Part shown: positions 27,854 through 38,873 of the stretch, piece after piece
Layout: every line of letters begins with the position of its first letter
Position numbering within the stretch: position 1 is the stretch's first letter
Assembly (NCBI RefSeq): GCF_017590215.1
Contig: NZ_JAFFPK010000065.1
Coordinates: 1 to 64,000, forward strand
Length of the DNA: 64,000 nt
Direction: 5' to 3'
Source: Clostridium sp. CCUG 7971
GTDB taxonomy: Bacteria > Bacillota > Clostridia > Peptostreptococcales > Peptostreptococcaceae
Position numbers and translations under genes: made by a program
The notes under the pieces: generated by a model
The model's database searches: none
Told to the model about the DNA's origin: nothing
What the model saw: the letters and a program-made list of their open reading frames with translations, nothing else

Positions 27854-28963
27854 ATGACAAGTATACTTATAGGCATAGGTGTAACAGGATGGATTGCCCT
27901 TTTTATATCTCTATATTTATATAAAAAAATAAAGAGAGAAAAAAATCAATCTTTGCATATTAAATCTAAAGAATATAAAGGGCCAAAAGTAGTGGTAATT
28001 GGTGGAGGAACAGGCCAATCAATTTTCTTAAGAGGTCTTAAGCATTTTACGCAAAATATAACCGCAGTAGTTACTGTTGCAGATGATGGTGGAGGTTCAG
28101 GTATATTAAGGGAAGACTTAGGTATGCTACCGCCAGGAGATATAAGGAACTGTTTGCTGGCTTTAGCTAATATAGAGCCAACTATGAATGAGGTTATGAA
28201 ATATAGATTTACAGAAGGTGCTTTAAAAGGTCAAAGTTTTGGAAATCTATTTTTAGCAGCAATGAATGGATTATATGAAAATTTTGAACTAGCAGTTTAT
28301 AAAATGAGTGAAATATTTGCTATAACAGGTAGAGTACTGCCTATAACATTAGAAGATATAAACTTAATTGCTAAACTTAAAAATGGAGAATTTGTAAAAG
28401 GAGAATCAAGTATACCTAATGAAGTAAAGACTCAAAAAAGTTGTATAGATAGAGTATACTTAGATCCAATAGATGCAAAACCTTTAGATGAAGTAATCAA
28501 TTCTATTGCAGATGCTGATATAATTATAATGGGTCCAGGAAGTTTATACACGAGTATAATACCAAACTTATTGGTCGAGGGTGTAGTGGATGCTATTAAA
28601 AAATCTAGTGCTCCTAAAGTATATATATCTAATATAATGACTCAACCAGGAGAAACAGATGACTACAATGTATTAGATCATATAAATGCTATAGTAAAAC
28701 ATGCTAATGAAAATATAGTAGACTATGTAATAACTAATAATGAAGTATTACCTATTGATATTTTTGAAATATATCAAAGGGATGGTGCAAAACAAGTTAT
28801 ACTAGATAAAACTCAAAAAGATGTTTTAAAAAGTATGGGGATAAAAGCTATAGAAGAAAATTTAATTGAAATAAAAAGCAATTATATTAGGCATGATGCA
28901 AATTATATTGCTAATATAGTAGTTAATTTGGCACTAAGTCATAAAAATGACACAAGCAAGTAA
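27854..28963 (+). CDS. yvcK: YvcK/GlmR family gluconeogenesis and cell-wall regulator
   Basis: A 369-aa CofD-like protein that in Bacillus is needed for growth on gluconeogenic carbon and links UDP-GlcNAc to glucosamine synthesis. One N-terminal membrane helix (about 4-20) is unusual for Bacillus YvcK but common in clostridial versions. The ligand-binding core has VIGGGTGQSIFLRGLK, VADDGGGSG and PPGDIRNCLLALA. The start is ATG 27854 with GGAGG 5 nt upstream; the TTG at 27842 overlaps that site. It starts 13 bp after rapZ. Confidence 0.95.
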   Translation: MTSILIGIGVTGWIALFISLYLYKKIKREKNQSLHIKSKEYKGPKVVVIGGGTGQSIFLRGLKHFTQNITAVVTVADDGGGSGILREDLGMLPPGDIRNCLLALANIEPTMNEVMKYRFTEGALKGQSFGNLFLAAMNGLYENFELAVYKMSEIFAITGRVLPITLEDINLIAKLKNGEFVKGESSIPNEVKTQKSCIDRVYLDPIDAKPLDEVINSIADADIIIMGPGSLYTSIIPNLLVEGVVDAIKKSSAPKVYISNIMTQPGETDDYNVLDHINAIVKHANENIVDYVITNNEVLPIDIFEIYQRDGAKQVILDKTQKDVLKSMGIKAIEENLIEIKSNYIRHDANYIANIVVNLALSHKNDTSK

Positions 28964-29028
28964 AAAAGGATTTTAAAAATTTATGTAGAAATCCTTATTA
29001 TTATGTTAGTTTTAAGGAGTGAACATCT

Positions 29029-29454
29029 ATGAGAGAAGAGGTTAGTGCCGGTGGTGTAGTACTTTTTGGTAACGCTATACTTTTACTTAGAAAATTCAAC
29101 GGAGATTGGGTTTTGCCAAAAGGTAAAGTAGAAGAAGGAGAAAACAGACAAGAAGCAGCGTTGAGAGAAGTACTAGAAGAAACTGGAGTAAAAGCGGATA
29201 TACTAAAGTATTTAGGAGAAATACATTATACTTTTAAAGAAAACTGGGATGAAAATAGGGCAGTTCATAAAACAGTTTTTTGGTATTTAATGCAAGCAAG
29301 AGGCATGGATACAGTACCTCAAAAAGAGGAAGGATTCATCGATGCTAAATTTATACACTTAGATAGAGTAGTAGATTTAGCAAGATATGATGATGAAAAA
29401 GAAATAATAAAAGTAGCACTACAAGAAATAAAAAAAAGATCAAAAAAGAACTAG
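29029..29454 (+). CDS. Nudix hydrolase
   Basis: A 141-aa Nudix-fold pyrophosphohydrolase. The Nudix box is complete: GKVEEGENRQEAALREVLEE continuing into TGVK (pattern GX5EX7REUXEEXGU), near residues 35-57. Substrate unknown; the fold cleaves nucleoside diphosphate-linked compounds. Bacillus also has a Nudix gene (yvcI) in the yvcIJKL cluster, although in a different position. AAGGAGTGA precedes ATG 29029. Confidence 0.92.
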   Translation: MREEVSAGGVVLFGNAILLLRKFNGDWVLPKGKVEEGENRQEAALREVLEETGVKADILKYLGEIHYTFKENWDENRAVHKTVFWYLMQARGMDTVPQKEEGFIDAKFIHLDRVVDLARYDDEKEIIKVALQEIKKRSKKN

Positions 29455-29470
29455 TTAATAGGTGATAGAT

Positions 29471-30415
29471 ATGTCTTTTTCAGCTGAAACAAAGAATGAA
29501 TTAGCAAGGATTTCATCTGAAAACCATTGCTGTAATGTAACTGAACTAGCTGCTATAGTTAGGTTAGCAGGAAGTATACAAATTGCAGGGTATAAGAAAT
29601 TAAATCTTAAAATAACAACGGAATTAAACTCAATAGCTCGTAAAGCATTTAAATTATTAAAACAAAACTTTGGAATCAACACGACAATTTCAGTAAATAA
29701 GAACCAAATGCTAAAGAGAAATAATAGTTATGTTTTAATGGTTACAAGTGAAATGGGAGCTGAAAAGTTGTTAAAGGAATTAGGAATACTAGCTCCAGGA
29801 GATCAATTTTATACTTTGAATAAAGTACCTACAAACCTTATACAACACGATGAGTGTGCAAGGTCGTTTATAAGAGGAGCATTTCTTGGAGGAGGGTCCA
29901 TAAGTGATCCTGGTAAAACATACCATATGGAGTTTGTAACTAACAATGAAGATTTTGCAGAATCTTTAAAAGAGCTTATAAATTCTTTAGGATTTAATTC
30001 TAAGATAGTATCTAGAAAAAATAATTATGTTGTCTATCTAAAAGAAAGTGAGCAAATATCAGATTTACTTAGTATAATAGGAGCTCATCAAGCCTTATTA
30101 AGCTTACAAAACATTAAAGTAGTCAAAGAAATGAGAAATAATGTTAATCGTATTGTTAATTGTGAAACGGCAAACCTTTCGAAAACAGTTAATGCAGCTG
30201 TTAGGCAAGTAGAAAATATTAAGTTAATACAAAATACAATAGGAATAAGCAGTTTACCAGAAAATTTGCAAGAAATAGCTAGCCTTAGAGTAGAATATGA
30301 AGACATGACATTAAAAGAATTAGGAGAAATGTTAAGTCCTCCTATAGGAAAATCAGGAGTAAATCATAGGCTAAGAAAAATAGAAGAAATTGCTAATAGA
30401 TTAAGAGATAAATAA
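29471..30415 (+). CDS. whiA: DNA-binding protein WhiA
   Basis: WhiA, 314 aa, is a nucleoid-associated protein that affects cell division and chromosome segregation in Firmicutes and sporulation in Streptomyces. It has an N-terminal domain, a degenerate LAGLIDADG homing-endonuclease core ([17 protein letters not shown]) and a C-terminal helix-turn-helix ([20 protein letters not shown]). I chose ATG 29471, which gives the family-typical start [11 protein letters not shown]. The GTG at 29462 lies in the ribosome-binding site. It is last in the cluster and followed by a hairpin. Confidence 0.95.
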   Translation: MSFSAETKNELARISSENHCCNVTELAAIVRLAGSIQIAGYKKLNLKITTELNSIARKAFKLLKQNFGINTTISVNKNQMLKRNNSYVLMVTSEMGAEKLLKELGILAPGDQFYTLNKVPTNLIQHDECARSFIRGAFLGGGSISDPGKTYHMEFVTNNEDFAESLKELINSLGFNSKIVSRKNNYVVYLKESEQISDLLSIIGAHQALLSLQNIKVVKEMRNNVNRIVNCETANLSKTVNAAVRQVENIKLIQNTIGISSLPENLQEIASLRVEYEDMTLKELGEMLSPPIGKSGVNHRLRKIEEIANRLRDK

Positions 30416-30419
30416 TTAT

Positions 30420-30460
30420 AAATAGGGGGTTATATTACAATATAATCCTCTATTTATATT
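30420..30460 (+). terminator. Hairpin after whiA
   Basis: A long stem, AAATAGGGGGTTATATT against AATATAATCCTCTATTT (30439-30455), with G-U pairs and a loop of a few bases. The T-tract after it is interrupted, so termination may be partial. Confidence 0.6.
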
Positions 30461-30585
30461 GCAATAATTTATTCAAGATAATGTAGTATTAAAAGTAATT
30501 ATGTCAAATTTTATATAAAGTGTTGAACTTTGTTTTATAATATACTTTTGTGGTAAAATTATATCATAAGATAGGAGGTGATTTG

Positions 30586-33500
30586 ATGAATAAAGATTTT
30601 GTTCATCTTCATGTTCATACAGAATACAGTTTACTTGATGGTTTCTCAAGAATAAAGAAACTAGTAGGTAGAGCTAAAGAATTAAATATGAGTTCAATTG
30701 CTATAACAGACCATGGATGTATGTTTGGTGTTATAGATTTTTATAAAACAGCTAAAAAAGAAGGAATAAAACCTATAGTAGGATGTGAAGTATACACAGC
30801 ACCTCGTACATTAAAAGATAAAGACCCAAATTATGATAAAAGACAAGGGCATTTAATTTTATTAGCTAAAAATATGGATGGTTATAAAAATTTAATTAAA
30901 TTGGTATCTACATCTTATGTAGAAGGGTTTTATTATAAGCCAAGAGTAGATATGGATGAATTAAAGAAATATAATGATGGAATAATAGCTTTATCTGCTT
31001 GTCTAGCAGGTGATGTATCTCAAGCTCTTATGGACAGAAATTATGACAAAGCAAAAAGTAAAGCTTTAGAGTATAGAGATATATTTGGAGAAGAGAATTT
31101 TTATTTAGAAATACAAGATCACAACTTACCAGAACAAAGAGAAGTAAATTCAGGCCTTGTAAAACTATCAAAAGAGACGGGAATTCCATTAGTAGCAACA
31201 AATGATGTTCATTATGTAAATAAAGAAGATGCAAAAATACATGATGTGCTTATGTGTATACAAATGGGGAAAACTGTAAATGACCCAAATCGAATGAGAT
31301 TTGGTAGTGATGAATTTTATTTAAAATCTAGAGATGAAATGGAAGAATTATTTCCATATGCATTAGAAGCTGTAGAAAATACAGTTAAAATAGCAGAAAG
31401 ATGTAATATTGAATTTGATTTTAATACTATACATCTTCCTCAATATGAAGTACCTAATGGATATAATACGGATAGTTATTTAAGAGAATTGTGTTTTAAA
31501 GGTTTAGAGGAAAGATATGAAAATCCAAGTCAAGATGTTATAGATAGACTTAATTATGAGTTAGATGTAATAGAGAGAATGGGATATGTAGAATATTTCC
31601 TTATAACATGGGATTTTATAAACTTTTCAAAGAAAAATAATATAATGGTTGGACCTGGAAGAGGTAGTGCAGCAGGTTCAATAGTTGCGTATACTCTTAA
31701 GATTACAGATATAGACCCTATAAAGTATTCTCTTTTATTTGAGCGTTTTTTAAATCCAGAACGTGTATCTATGCCCGATATAGATATAGATTTCTGTTAT
31801 GAGAGAAGAGAAGAAGTTATAGATTATGTAAAAAGAAAATATGGAGAAGACCATGTTGCCCAAATCATAACATTTGGAACTATGGGAGCTAAAGCTGCCA
31901 TAAGAGATGTTGGTAGAGTTCTTGATATACCTTATAATAAGGTTGATAAGATAGCAAAAGAAATACCTTTTGCACTTGGAATGACAATAGATAAAGCACT
32001 AGATACCAATCCAAATTTAAAAGATTTATATGATCAAGATAAGGAAACTCGTGAAACCATAGATATATCTAAGCAGATAGAAGGAATGCTTAGACATGCT
32101 TCAACTCATGCAGCAGGTGTAGTTATATCCAAAAATCCAGTAGATGAATATGTTCCGTTATACAAACATCAAGATGCTATAACAACGCAATTTACAATGA
32201 CTACACTAGAAGAACTAGGCTTACTTAAAATGGATTTTCTAGGACTTAGAACTCTTACTGTAATTAGAGATGCATTAGAACTAATAGAAAAAAATCATAA
32301 TAAAAAAATAGATTTTTCTAAAATGGGTGATGATGATCCGAAAGTATATGAATTATTATCATCAGGAAACACACTAGGAGTGTTCCAGCTAGAAAGTGCT
32401 GGTATGAGAAGTTTCATGAAACAACTAAGACCAGACAACTTTGAAGATATAGTAGCGGGAATTTCTTTATATAGACCAGGACCAATGGACTCTATACCAA
32501 CTTATATAGACAATAAAAATAACCCACAGCATGTAAAATACTTACATGATAAGTTAAAACCTATAATGGATGTTACCTATGGATGTTTAGTTTATCAAGA
32601 GCAGGTAATGCAGGTAGTTAGAGATTTAGGTGGATATAGTTATGGTCGTAGTGACTTGGTTAGAAGAGCCATGGGTAAAAAGAAAATGGATGTTATGGAA
32701 GAGGAAAGAAGATATTTCATCCATGGTAAAGAAGACGAAAATGGTAATATAGAAATTGCTGGATGCGTAAGAAATGGAGTTCCAGAAGATATAGCTGATA
32801 AAATATTTGATGATATGATAGATTTTGCAAAGTATGCATTTAATAAATCACATGCTGCGGCATATGGAGTTTTATCATATCAAACAGCATATTTAAAAGC
32901 ATATTATCCAGTAGAATTTATGGCAGCACTTATTACAAGTGTAATGGGTAATACAGATAAAGTTGTGGAATATATAAGAGAATGTAGTGCTTTAAAAATA
33001 GATATTTTAAAGCCAGATATAAATAAAAGTTTTGCAAAATTCTCTGTTGAAGGAAATAATATTAGATTTGGACTAGCAGCAGTAAAAAATGTTGGTGTAA
33101 ATATAATTAATAACATAATAAATGAAAGAGAAACTAATGGTTACTTTAAGGATTTTGGTGACTTAGCAAAAAGATTAGACTCAAAAGATACTAATAAAAG
33201 ATGTATAGAGAGTTTAATCAAATGTGGAGCATTTGATGAAATAAGTGAAAATAGAGCAAGTTTAATGGCTGGATATGAAAGTTTACTAGACAGTATATCT
33301 ATGGATAGAAAGAAAAATATTCAAGGCCAAATATCATTGTTCGATGCTTTTTCGTCAACTGAAGAAAGTCAAGATTTTCAAGAGGTAAGTGTAATTAAAA
33401 AACTGAAGGAATTTGAAGAAAGAGAAAGGCTTAACTTAGAAAAAGAAGTATTAGGTATGTATGTAAGTGGACATCCATTAGCTGAATTTAAAGAAGAATT

Positions 33501-34134
33501 ACAAATAAATACGTCTATAGATAACGGAAAACTAAATTCCTTAAGGGAAGATGAAGAATCTTATGTTAGTTTAGACGAAAGAGAAGTTATAATGGGTGGG
33601 ATGATTGTCAATAAAACCATAAAAACTACTAAAAGAAATGATATAATGGCATTTTTAGAATTAGAAGATTTATATGGAACAATAGAAATAATAGTATTCC
33701 CTCAATTATTACAACGATATAATAATATTTTAAATGAAGATAATATTATATATGTAAAAGGAACTTTAAGCATAAAAGAAGATGAGAGTCCAAAACTAAT
33801 AGCAAGAGAGTTTAAAGATATAAATGATAAGTCTGAATTTGAAGATAGTAGATATAAATCTAGAAACACGTATAACAATCAAAATAATAGTAATAGTAAT
33901 AATAATTCTAAGTTAGGACTATATTTAAAAATAGATAGCTTTAACAATAAACCACTTATTGATAATATAGTTGATATTTTGAAACTTTATCCAGGAAGTG
34001 AAAATATATTTTTATATGCCCAAGATTCAAAACAAATGTATAAATACAATGGGCTATTAGTAAAAACGTCTGAAGAATTAATTAAAAAGTTAGAAAAAAT
34101 ACTATCTAAAGAAGATATAAAAATTAAGAAATAA
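30586..34134 (+). CDS. dnaE: DNA polymerase III subunit alpha, DnaE type
   Basis: DnaE, 1182 aa, is the error-tolerant replicative/lagging-strand polymerase found beside PolC in Firmicutes. The N-terminal PHP domain (FVHLHVHTEYSLLDG) is followed by the polymerase palm with the catalytic PDIDIDF, by helix-hairpin-helix motifs (LIKCGAFDEI) and by an OB-fold region (MGGMIVNKTIKTTKR). A poly-Asn linker (NNQNNSNSNNNS, near the end) precedes a short C-terminal domain. ATG 30586 has AGGAGGTG 5 nt upstream, so the first 12 codons of the longer reading frame are not translated. Stands with pfkA and pyk as in other clostridia and bacilli. Confidence 0.97.
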   Translation: MNKDFVHLHVHTEYSLLDGFSRIKKLVGRAKELNMSSIAITDHGCMFGVIDFYKTAKKEGIKPIVGCEVYTAPRTLKDKDPNYDKRQGHLILLAKNMDGYKNLIKLVSTSYVEGFYYKPRVDMDELKKYNDGIIALSACLAGDVSQALMDRNYDKAKSKALEYRDIFGEENFYLEIQDHNLPEQREVNSGLVKLSKETGIPLVATNDVHYVNKEDAKIHDVLMCIQMGKTVNDPNRMRFGSDEFYLKSRDEMEELFPYALEAVENTVKIAERCNIEFDFNTIHLPQYEVPNGYNTDSYLRELCFKGLEERYENPSQDVIDRLNYELDVIERMGYVEYFLITWDFINFSKKNNIMVGPGRGSAAGSIVAYTLKITDIDPIKYSLLFERFLNPERVSMPDIDIDFCYERREEVIDYVKRKYGEDHVAQIITFGTMGAKAAIRDVGRVLDIPYNKVDKIAKEIPFALGMTIDKALDTNPNLKDLYDQDKETRETIDISKQIEGMLRHASTHAAGVVISKNPVDEYVPLYKHQDAITTQFTMTTLEELGLLKMDFLGLRTLTVIRDALELIEKNHNKKIDFSKMGDDDPKVYELLSSGNTLGVFQLESAGMRSFMKQLRPDNFEDIVAGISLYRPGPMDSIPTYIDNKNNPQHVKYLHDKLKPIMDVTYGCLVYQEQVMQVVRDLGGYSYGRSDLVRRAMGKKKMDVMEEERRYFIHGKEDENGNIEIAGCVRNGVPEDIADKIFDDMIDFAKYAFNKSHAAAYGVLSYQTAYLKAYYPVEFMAALITSVMGNTDKVVEYIRECSALKIDILKPDINKSFAKFSVEGNNIRFGLAAVKNVGVNIINNIINERETNGYFKDFGDLAKRLDSKDTNKRCIESLIKCGAFDEISENRASLMAGYESLLDSISMDRKKNIQGQISLFDAFSSTEESQDFQEVSVIKKLKEFEERERLNLEKEVLGMYVSGHPLAEFKEELQINTSIDNGKLNSLREDEESYVSLDEREVIMGGMIVNKTIKTTKRNDIMAFLELEDLYGTIEIIVFPQLLQRYNNILNEDNIIYVKGTLSIKEDESPKLIAREFKDINDKSEFEDSRYKSRNTYNNQNNSNSNNNSKLGLYLKIDSFNNKPLIDNIVDILKLYPGSENIFLYAQDSKQMYKYNGLLVKTSEELIKKLEKILSKEDIKIKK

Positions 34135-34138
34135 TATT

Positions 34139-34246
34139 AAAAAAATTAGAACTTTAAAAGTAAAAAATTATATAATAATATGAAAAAGTTTTTCAGATTA
34201 TGGTATAATATGAAAAAATGGATATTTTAACAGTTCTAATTTTTTT
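34139..34246 (+). terminator. dnaE terminator with an 80-nt loop that contains the pfkA promoter
   Basis: AAAAAATTAGAACT (34139-34153) is complementary to AGTTCTAATTTTTTT (34232-34246), and the 3' arm ends in a T-run. The loop is about 78 nt. Transcripts reading through from dnaE carry both arms and could terminate. Transcripts from the TATAAT at 34204-34209 start inside the loop and lack the left arm, so they would not. The long loop weakens the call as a terminator. Confidence 0.55.
34181..34209 (+). promoter_or_regulatory. pfkA-pyk promoter with a palindrome at the -35
   Basis: Extended -10 TGGTATAAT (34201-34209). A near-perfect palindrome TGAAAAAGTTTTTCA (34181-34195) covers the -35 position. 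Its ends and centre recall a CcpA cre site (TGNAANCGNNNNCA) but with one extra base. The leader downstream contains a small hairpin (ATAGGG with CCCTAT, near 34271-34295). Promoter likely, regulator unproven. Confidence 0.5.
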
Positions 34247-34311
34247 ATCTTTGATGGGATGAAAAATTAATAGGGGGACAAAAAAAGACCCTATGTTACT
34301 AAAATAGATAA

Positions 34312-35286
<975 letters not shown>

Positions 35287-35304
35287 CAATAGGAGGGTAA
35301 ATAT

Positions 35305-37065
35305 ATGTTAAAGAATATTAAGAGGACTAAAATAGTTTGTACATTAGGACCAGCATCAGACAAAGAGGAAACTTTAACTCAACTAGTTGAAAATGGGTTA
35401 AATGTTTGTAGATTTAACTTTTCACATGGATCTCATGAAGAACACAAGGGGAGATTAGATCTAGCTAAAAAAGTTAGAGAAAAATTAAATCAACCAGTAG
35501 CTCTTTTATTAGATACTAAAGGACCTGAAATAAGAACTGGAAACTTTGATCAACCAGAAGTTCTTCTAGAAGAAGGTAAAAAATTCACTATAACTATGAA
35601 AGAAGTTATGGGAACTAAAGAAATGTGTACAGTAAGTTACAAGGGTCTTGCAAATGATGTTAAATCAGGGGATACTATATTAATCGATGATGGATTAGTT
35701 GGACTTAAAGTTCAAGAAGTAAATGGTGATGATATCGTTTGTGTTGTTGAAAACTCAGGAATAGTTAAAAATCATAAAGGTGTAAATGTACCTGGTGTAA
35801 AAATAAATTTACCAGCTATAACGCCTAAAGATAGAAGTGATATAGAATTCGGTATAAGCCAAGGAATAGACTATATAGCAGCATCATTCGTAAGAAAAGC
35901 ATCAGATGTATTAGCGATAAGAGAAATATTAGAAGAAAACAATGCTACAGATATACAAATAATATCTAAAATAGAAAACCAAGAAGGTGTAGATAATATA
36001 GATGAGATATTAAAAGTATCTGATGGTATAATGGTTGCTAGAGGAGACTTAGGTGTTGAAATACCTACAGAAGAAATTCCAATAGTTCAAAAAATGATGA
36101 TAAAAAAATGTAATGAATTAGCAAAACCTGTAATAACTGCTACTCAAATGCTTGATTCTATGATTAGGAACCCAAGACCTACTAGAGCAGAAGTTACAGA
36201 TGTTGCAAATGCTATATATGATGGAACTGATGCAATAATGTTATCAGGGGAAACTGCTGCTGGTAAATATCCGGTAGAAGCTGTTAAGACTATGGCTACT
36301 ATAGCTAAAAGAACAGAAGAAACACTAGACTATGATGCTATATTAAAAGCAAACGGAAAAAATAATAATACAGTTACAGACGCAATAAGCCATGCAACTT
36401 GTACAACAGCAGTAGATTTAGATGCATCTTCAATAATAACTTCAACTTCTTCAGGATATACTGCAAGAATGGTTTCTAAATTTAGACCTAAGTGCCCTAT
36501 AATAGCAACTACAAATGATGAAAAAATAATGAGAAGATTAGCTCTTACTTGGGGTGTATACTCTATTAAATCATCAGAAGCAGGAAATACAGATGAAGTT
36601 ATAGAAAATTCTATAGAAGCAGCTAAAGAAGCTAAATATATAAATAATGGAGAATTAGTAGTTATAACTGCTGGAGTACCAGTTGGTGTAAGTGGAACTA
36701 CTAACTTAATAAAAGTACATGTAATAAGTGAAGAAATGGCTCAAGGTATAGGTGTAGGAGCTAAAACAGTAGAAGGTAAAGTCCGTATAATCAAGAGTGG
36801 AGAAGAGTGTAAAGATTTTAATGAGGGAGATATATTAGTTACTACTATGACTGATATAGAAATGAACCCTTATATAGAAAAATCATCTGCTATAGTAACA
36901 GAAGATGGCGGAATGACTTCTCATGCAGCAATAGTAGGATTAAACTTAGATAAGCCTGTTATAGTATCTGTAACAAACATAACTAACTTAGTAAAGAATG
37001 GTGAAGTAGTAACTGTTGATGCAGCAAGAGGTGTAGTATACAGAGGTTCTACAAGAGTATTATAA
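35305..37065 (+). CDS. pyk: Pyruvate kinase with C-terminal phosphohistidine-like domain
   Basis: Pyk, 586 aa, transfers phosphate from PEP to ADP, the last step of glycolysis. The core has the N-terminal CTLGPAS motif, RFNFSHG, LLDTKGPEIRTG and the catalytic-site signature ISKIENQEGVDNIDEIL. About 110 residues at the C-terminus form the extra PEP-utiliser-like domain (EDGGMTSHAAIVGLNLDKP) found in Bacillus-type pyruvate kinases, with the His retained. It is co-transcribed with pfkA, so the first committed and the last step of glycolysis share control. Confidence 0.97.
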   Translation: MLKNIKRTKIVCTLGPASDKEETLTQLVENGLNVCRFNFSHGSHEEHKGRLDLAKKVREKLNQPVALLLDTKGPEIRTGNFDQPEVLLEEGKKFTITMKEVMGTKEMCTVSYKGLANDVKSGDTILIDDGLVGLKVQEVNGDDIVCVVENSGIVKNHKGVNVPGVKINLPAITPKDRSDIEFGISQGIDYIAASFVRKASDVLAIREILEENNATDIQIISKIENQEGVDNIDEILKVSDGIMVARGDLGVEIPTEEIPIVQKMMIKKCNELAKPVITATQMLDSMIRNPRPTRAEVTDVANAIYDGTDAIMLSGETAAGKYPVEAVKTMATIAKRTEETLDYDAILKANGKNNNTVTDAISHATCTTAVDLDASSIITSTSSGYTARMVSKFRPKCPIIATTNDEKIMRRLALTWGVYSIKSSEAGNTDEVIENSIEAAKEAKYINNGELVVITAGVPVGVSGTTNLIKVHVISEEMAQGIGVGAKTVEGKVRIIKSGEECKDFNEGDILVTTMTDIEMNPYIEKSSAIVTEDGGMTSHAAIVGLNLDKPVIVSVTNITNLVKNGEVVTVDAARGVVYRGSTRVL

Positions 37066-37149
37066 AATAATGTATTTTTCAGAAAATTTAAAAAATAGCT
37101 TGAAAAAAATATAATATGATGCTACTATATTTTATAAGTAGTATAAATG

Positions 37150-37184
37150 GCCGCTAAGTCTTAAAATGCTTAGTGGCTCTTTTA
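37150..37184 (+). terminator. Terminator after pyk
   Basis: GCCGCTAAG (37150-37158, first G at 37150) pairs with CTTAGTGGC (37169-37177), with one G-U pair, followed by TCTTTTA. Closes the pfkA-pyk transcript. Confidence 0.85.
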
Positions 37185-37267
37185 TAAAATGAATAGTCAG
37201 AATATTCAAATTAAATAAAAAATTATAGAGATTAGTTTGAATATGAAAAAAAGAGGAGGGAGAGTTA

Positions 37268-38845
37268 ATGACAGAAAGTAGAGAGAACTGGGGTTCAAAA
37301 ATAGGTCTTATATTAGCAATGGCAGGTAATGCTGTTGGATTAGGGAATTTCTGGAGGTTCCCATATGTAGCTGCTTCAAATGGTGGAGGAGCATTTATGA
37401 TACCATACTTCTTTGCACTAATCGTTATAGGTATACCTGTAATGCTAGTAGAATGGAGTATCGGTCGTTACGGTGGGAAATATGGTCATGGTACATTAGG
37501 TCCAATGATGTACTTACAAGCAAAACAGGCTATGAAGCCGAAAAAGGCAATTATAGTTGGAGCTTTATGCGGAATGATAGCGTTTGGGGTTACAATATTA
37601 GTCAACTCTTATTACAACCACATAATAGGATGGTCACTAGGATTTGCATTTAATTCTCTTACAGGAGGGTATAACGCAGATCCAGGTGGTTTCTTTAGTG
37701 CATATATACAAGATCCCAAAAATTTAATATTTTGGGTTATAGCATTGCTTTTCCTAGCAGTTGCGGTAATGAAAGGTATACAAAAAGGGATAGAATCTTG
37801 GGCTAAAGTAATGATGCCTGTACTTTATGTATTCGGTATAATACTGGGTATTAGAGCATTAACTTTAGGTTCACCTGTTAACCCTGATTGGAGTTCACTA
37901 GCAGGACTTAACTTTATATGGAATCCAGATTTTAGCCAATTATCATGGGGTTCTGCAATAGCTGCAGCGGGTCAAATATTCTTCACACTATCTTTAGGAA
38001 TGGGTATAATTCACAATTACGCTTCATATCTACAACCAGATGAAGACATAGTAACTGCATCTGTAGCAACAGTATCATTAAACGAATTTGCAGAAGTAAT
38101 ATTAGGAGGAACGGCTGTTATACCTATAGCTTATGCATTTTTAGGACCAGAAGGTATAAAGGGAAGTATAGGTTTAGCATTTATGGCACTACCAAATGTA
38201 TTTAGCACAATGACTGGTGGAGGAATATTTGGAGCGATGTGGTTCCTATTATTATTCTTTGCTGGTATAACATCTGCTATAGCAATGTATAATTATTTAG
38301 TTGCATTATTAGAGGAAGATGCTGGAATCGAAAGAAAAAAAGGTGCTTGGATAGTATTTATTGGATACTTAATAGTTGGAGCTCCTATAGCATTAGAATC
38401 AATATTGACTCAAAGCTCTAATTTAATATACTTTACAGAAGTTGATAACTGGATAGGTAACTATTTATTAATAGTTTTAGGATTAATAGAAATAATAGTA
38501 ATTGGATGGTGCGTTAAAGATAAAGCACTTGATGAAATGAATAGAGGTGGATTATGGAAAGTACCTAAATGGTTCTTTAGATTATTCCATCAATTCTTAA
38601 CTCCAATTACAATAATAACATTCTTATTATTCTTCACAAGGGATTACTGGATTGCTGGTAACTTTAAAGCAGTCCCTAGCTATATAGCTCAAATACCAGA
38701 GTTTGCTGTTTGGGTTAATTTAGGTAGAGCTGTAGTATTTGGAGTACTATTAATAGGATTTATACAATCATATAGATCAATAAAGAAAAAATATAAAGAT
38801 GAAATAGATTCTAATAAAGTAAGAGATAAGGAGAAAAATAAGTAA
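37268..38845 (+). CDS. Neurotransmitter:sodium symporter (NSS/SNF family) amino acid transporter
   Basis: A 525-aa LeuT-fold sodium-coupled symporter. The first helix has the family signature GNAVGLGNFWRFPYVAASNGGGAF (residues about 16-39), including the substrate- and Na-binding unwound region. Eleven to twelve membrane segments can be counted, and the polar tail is charged. The immediate downstream 32-aa MetS-like gene strongly suggests a MetP-type methionine/alanine importer rather than another NSS substrate. GAGGAGGGA precedes ATG 37268. Confidence 0.92.
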   Translation: MTESRENWGSKIGLILAMAGNAVGLGNFWRFPYVAASNGGGAFMIPYFFALIVIGIPVMLVEWSIGRYGGKYGHGTLGPMMYLQAKQAMKPKKAIIVGALCGMIAFGVTILVNSYYNHIIGWSLGFAFNSLTGGYNADPGGFFSAYIQDPKNLIFWVIALLFLAVAVMKGIQKGIESWAKVMMPVLYVFGIILGIRALTLGSPVNPDWSSLAGLNFIWNPDFSQLSWGSAIAAAGQIFFTLSLGMGIIHNYASYLQPDEDIVTASVATVSLNEFAEVILGGTAVIPIAYAFLGPEGIKGSIGLAFMALPNVFSTMTGGGIFGAMWFLLLFFAGITSAIAMYNYLVALLEEDAGIERKKGAWIVFIGYLIVGAPIALESILTQSSNLIYFTEVDNWIGNYLLIVLGLIEIIVIGWCVKDKALDEMNRGGLWKVPKWFFRLFHQFLTPITIITFLLFFTRDYWIAGNFKAVPSYIAQIPEFAVWVNLGRAVVFGVLLIGFIQSYRSIKKKYKDEIDSNKVRDKEKNK

Positions 38846-38873
38846 ACTCCATAAAAAGTAGGAGGGTGATTAT

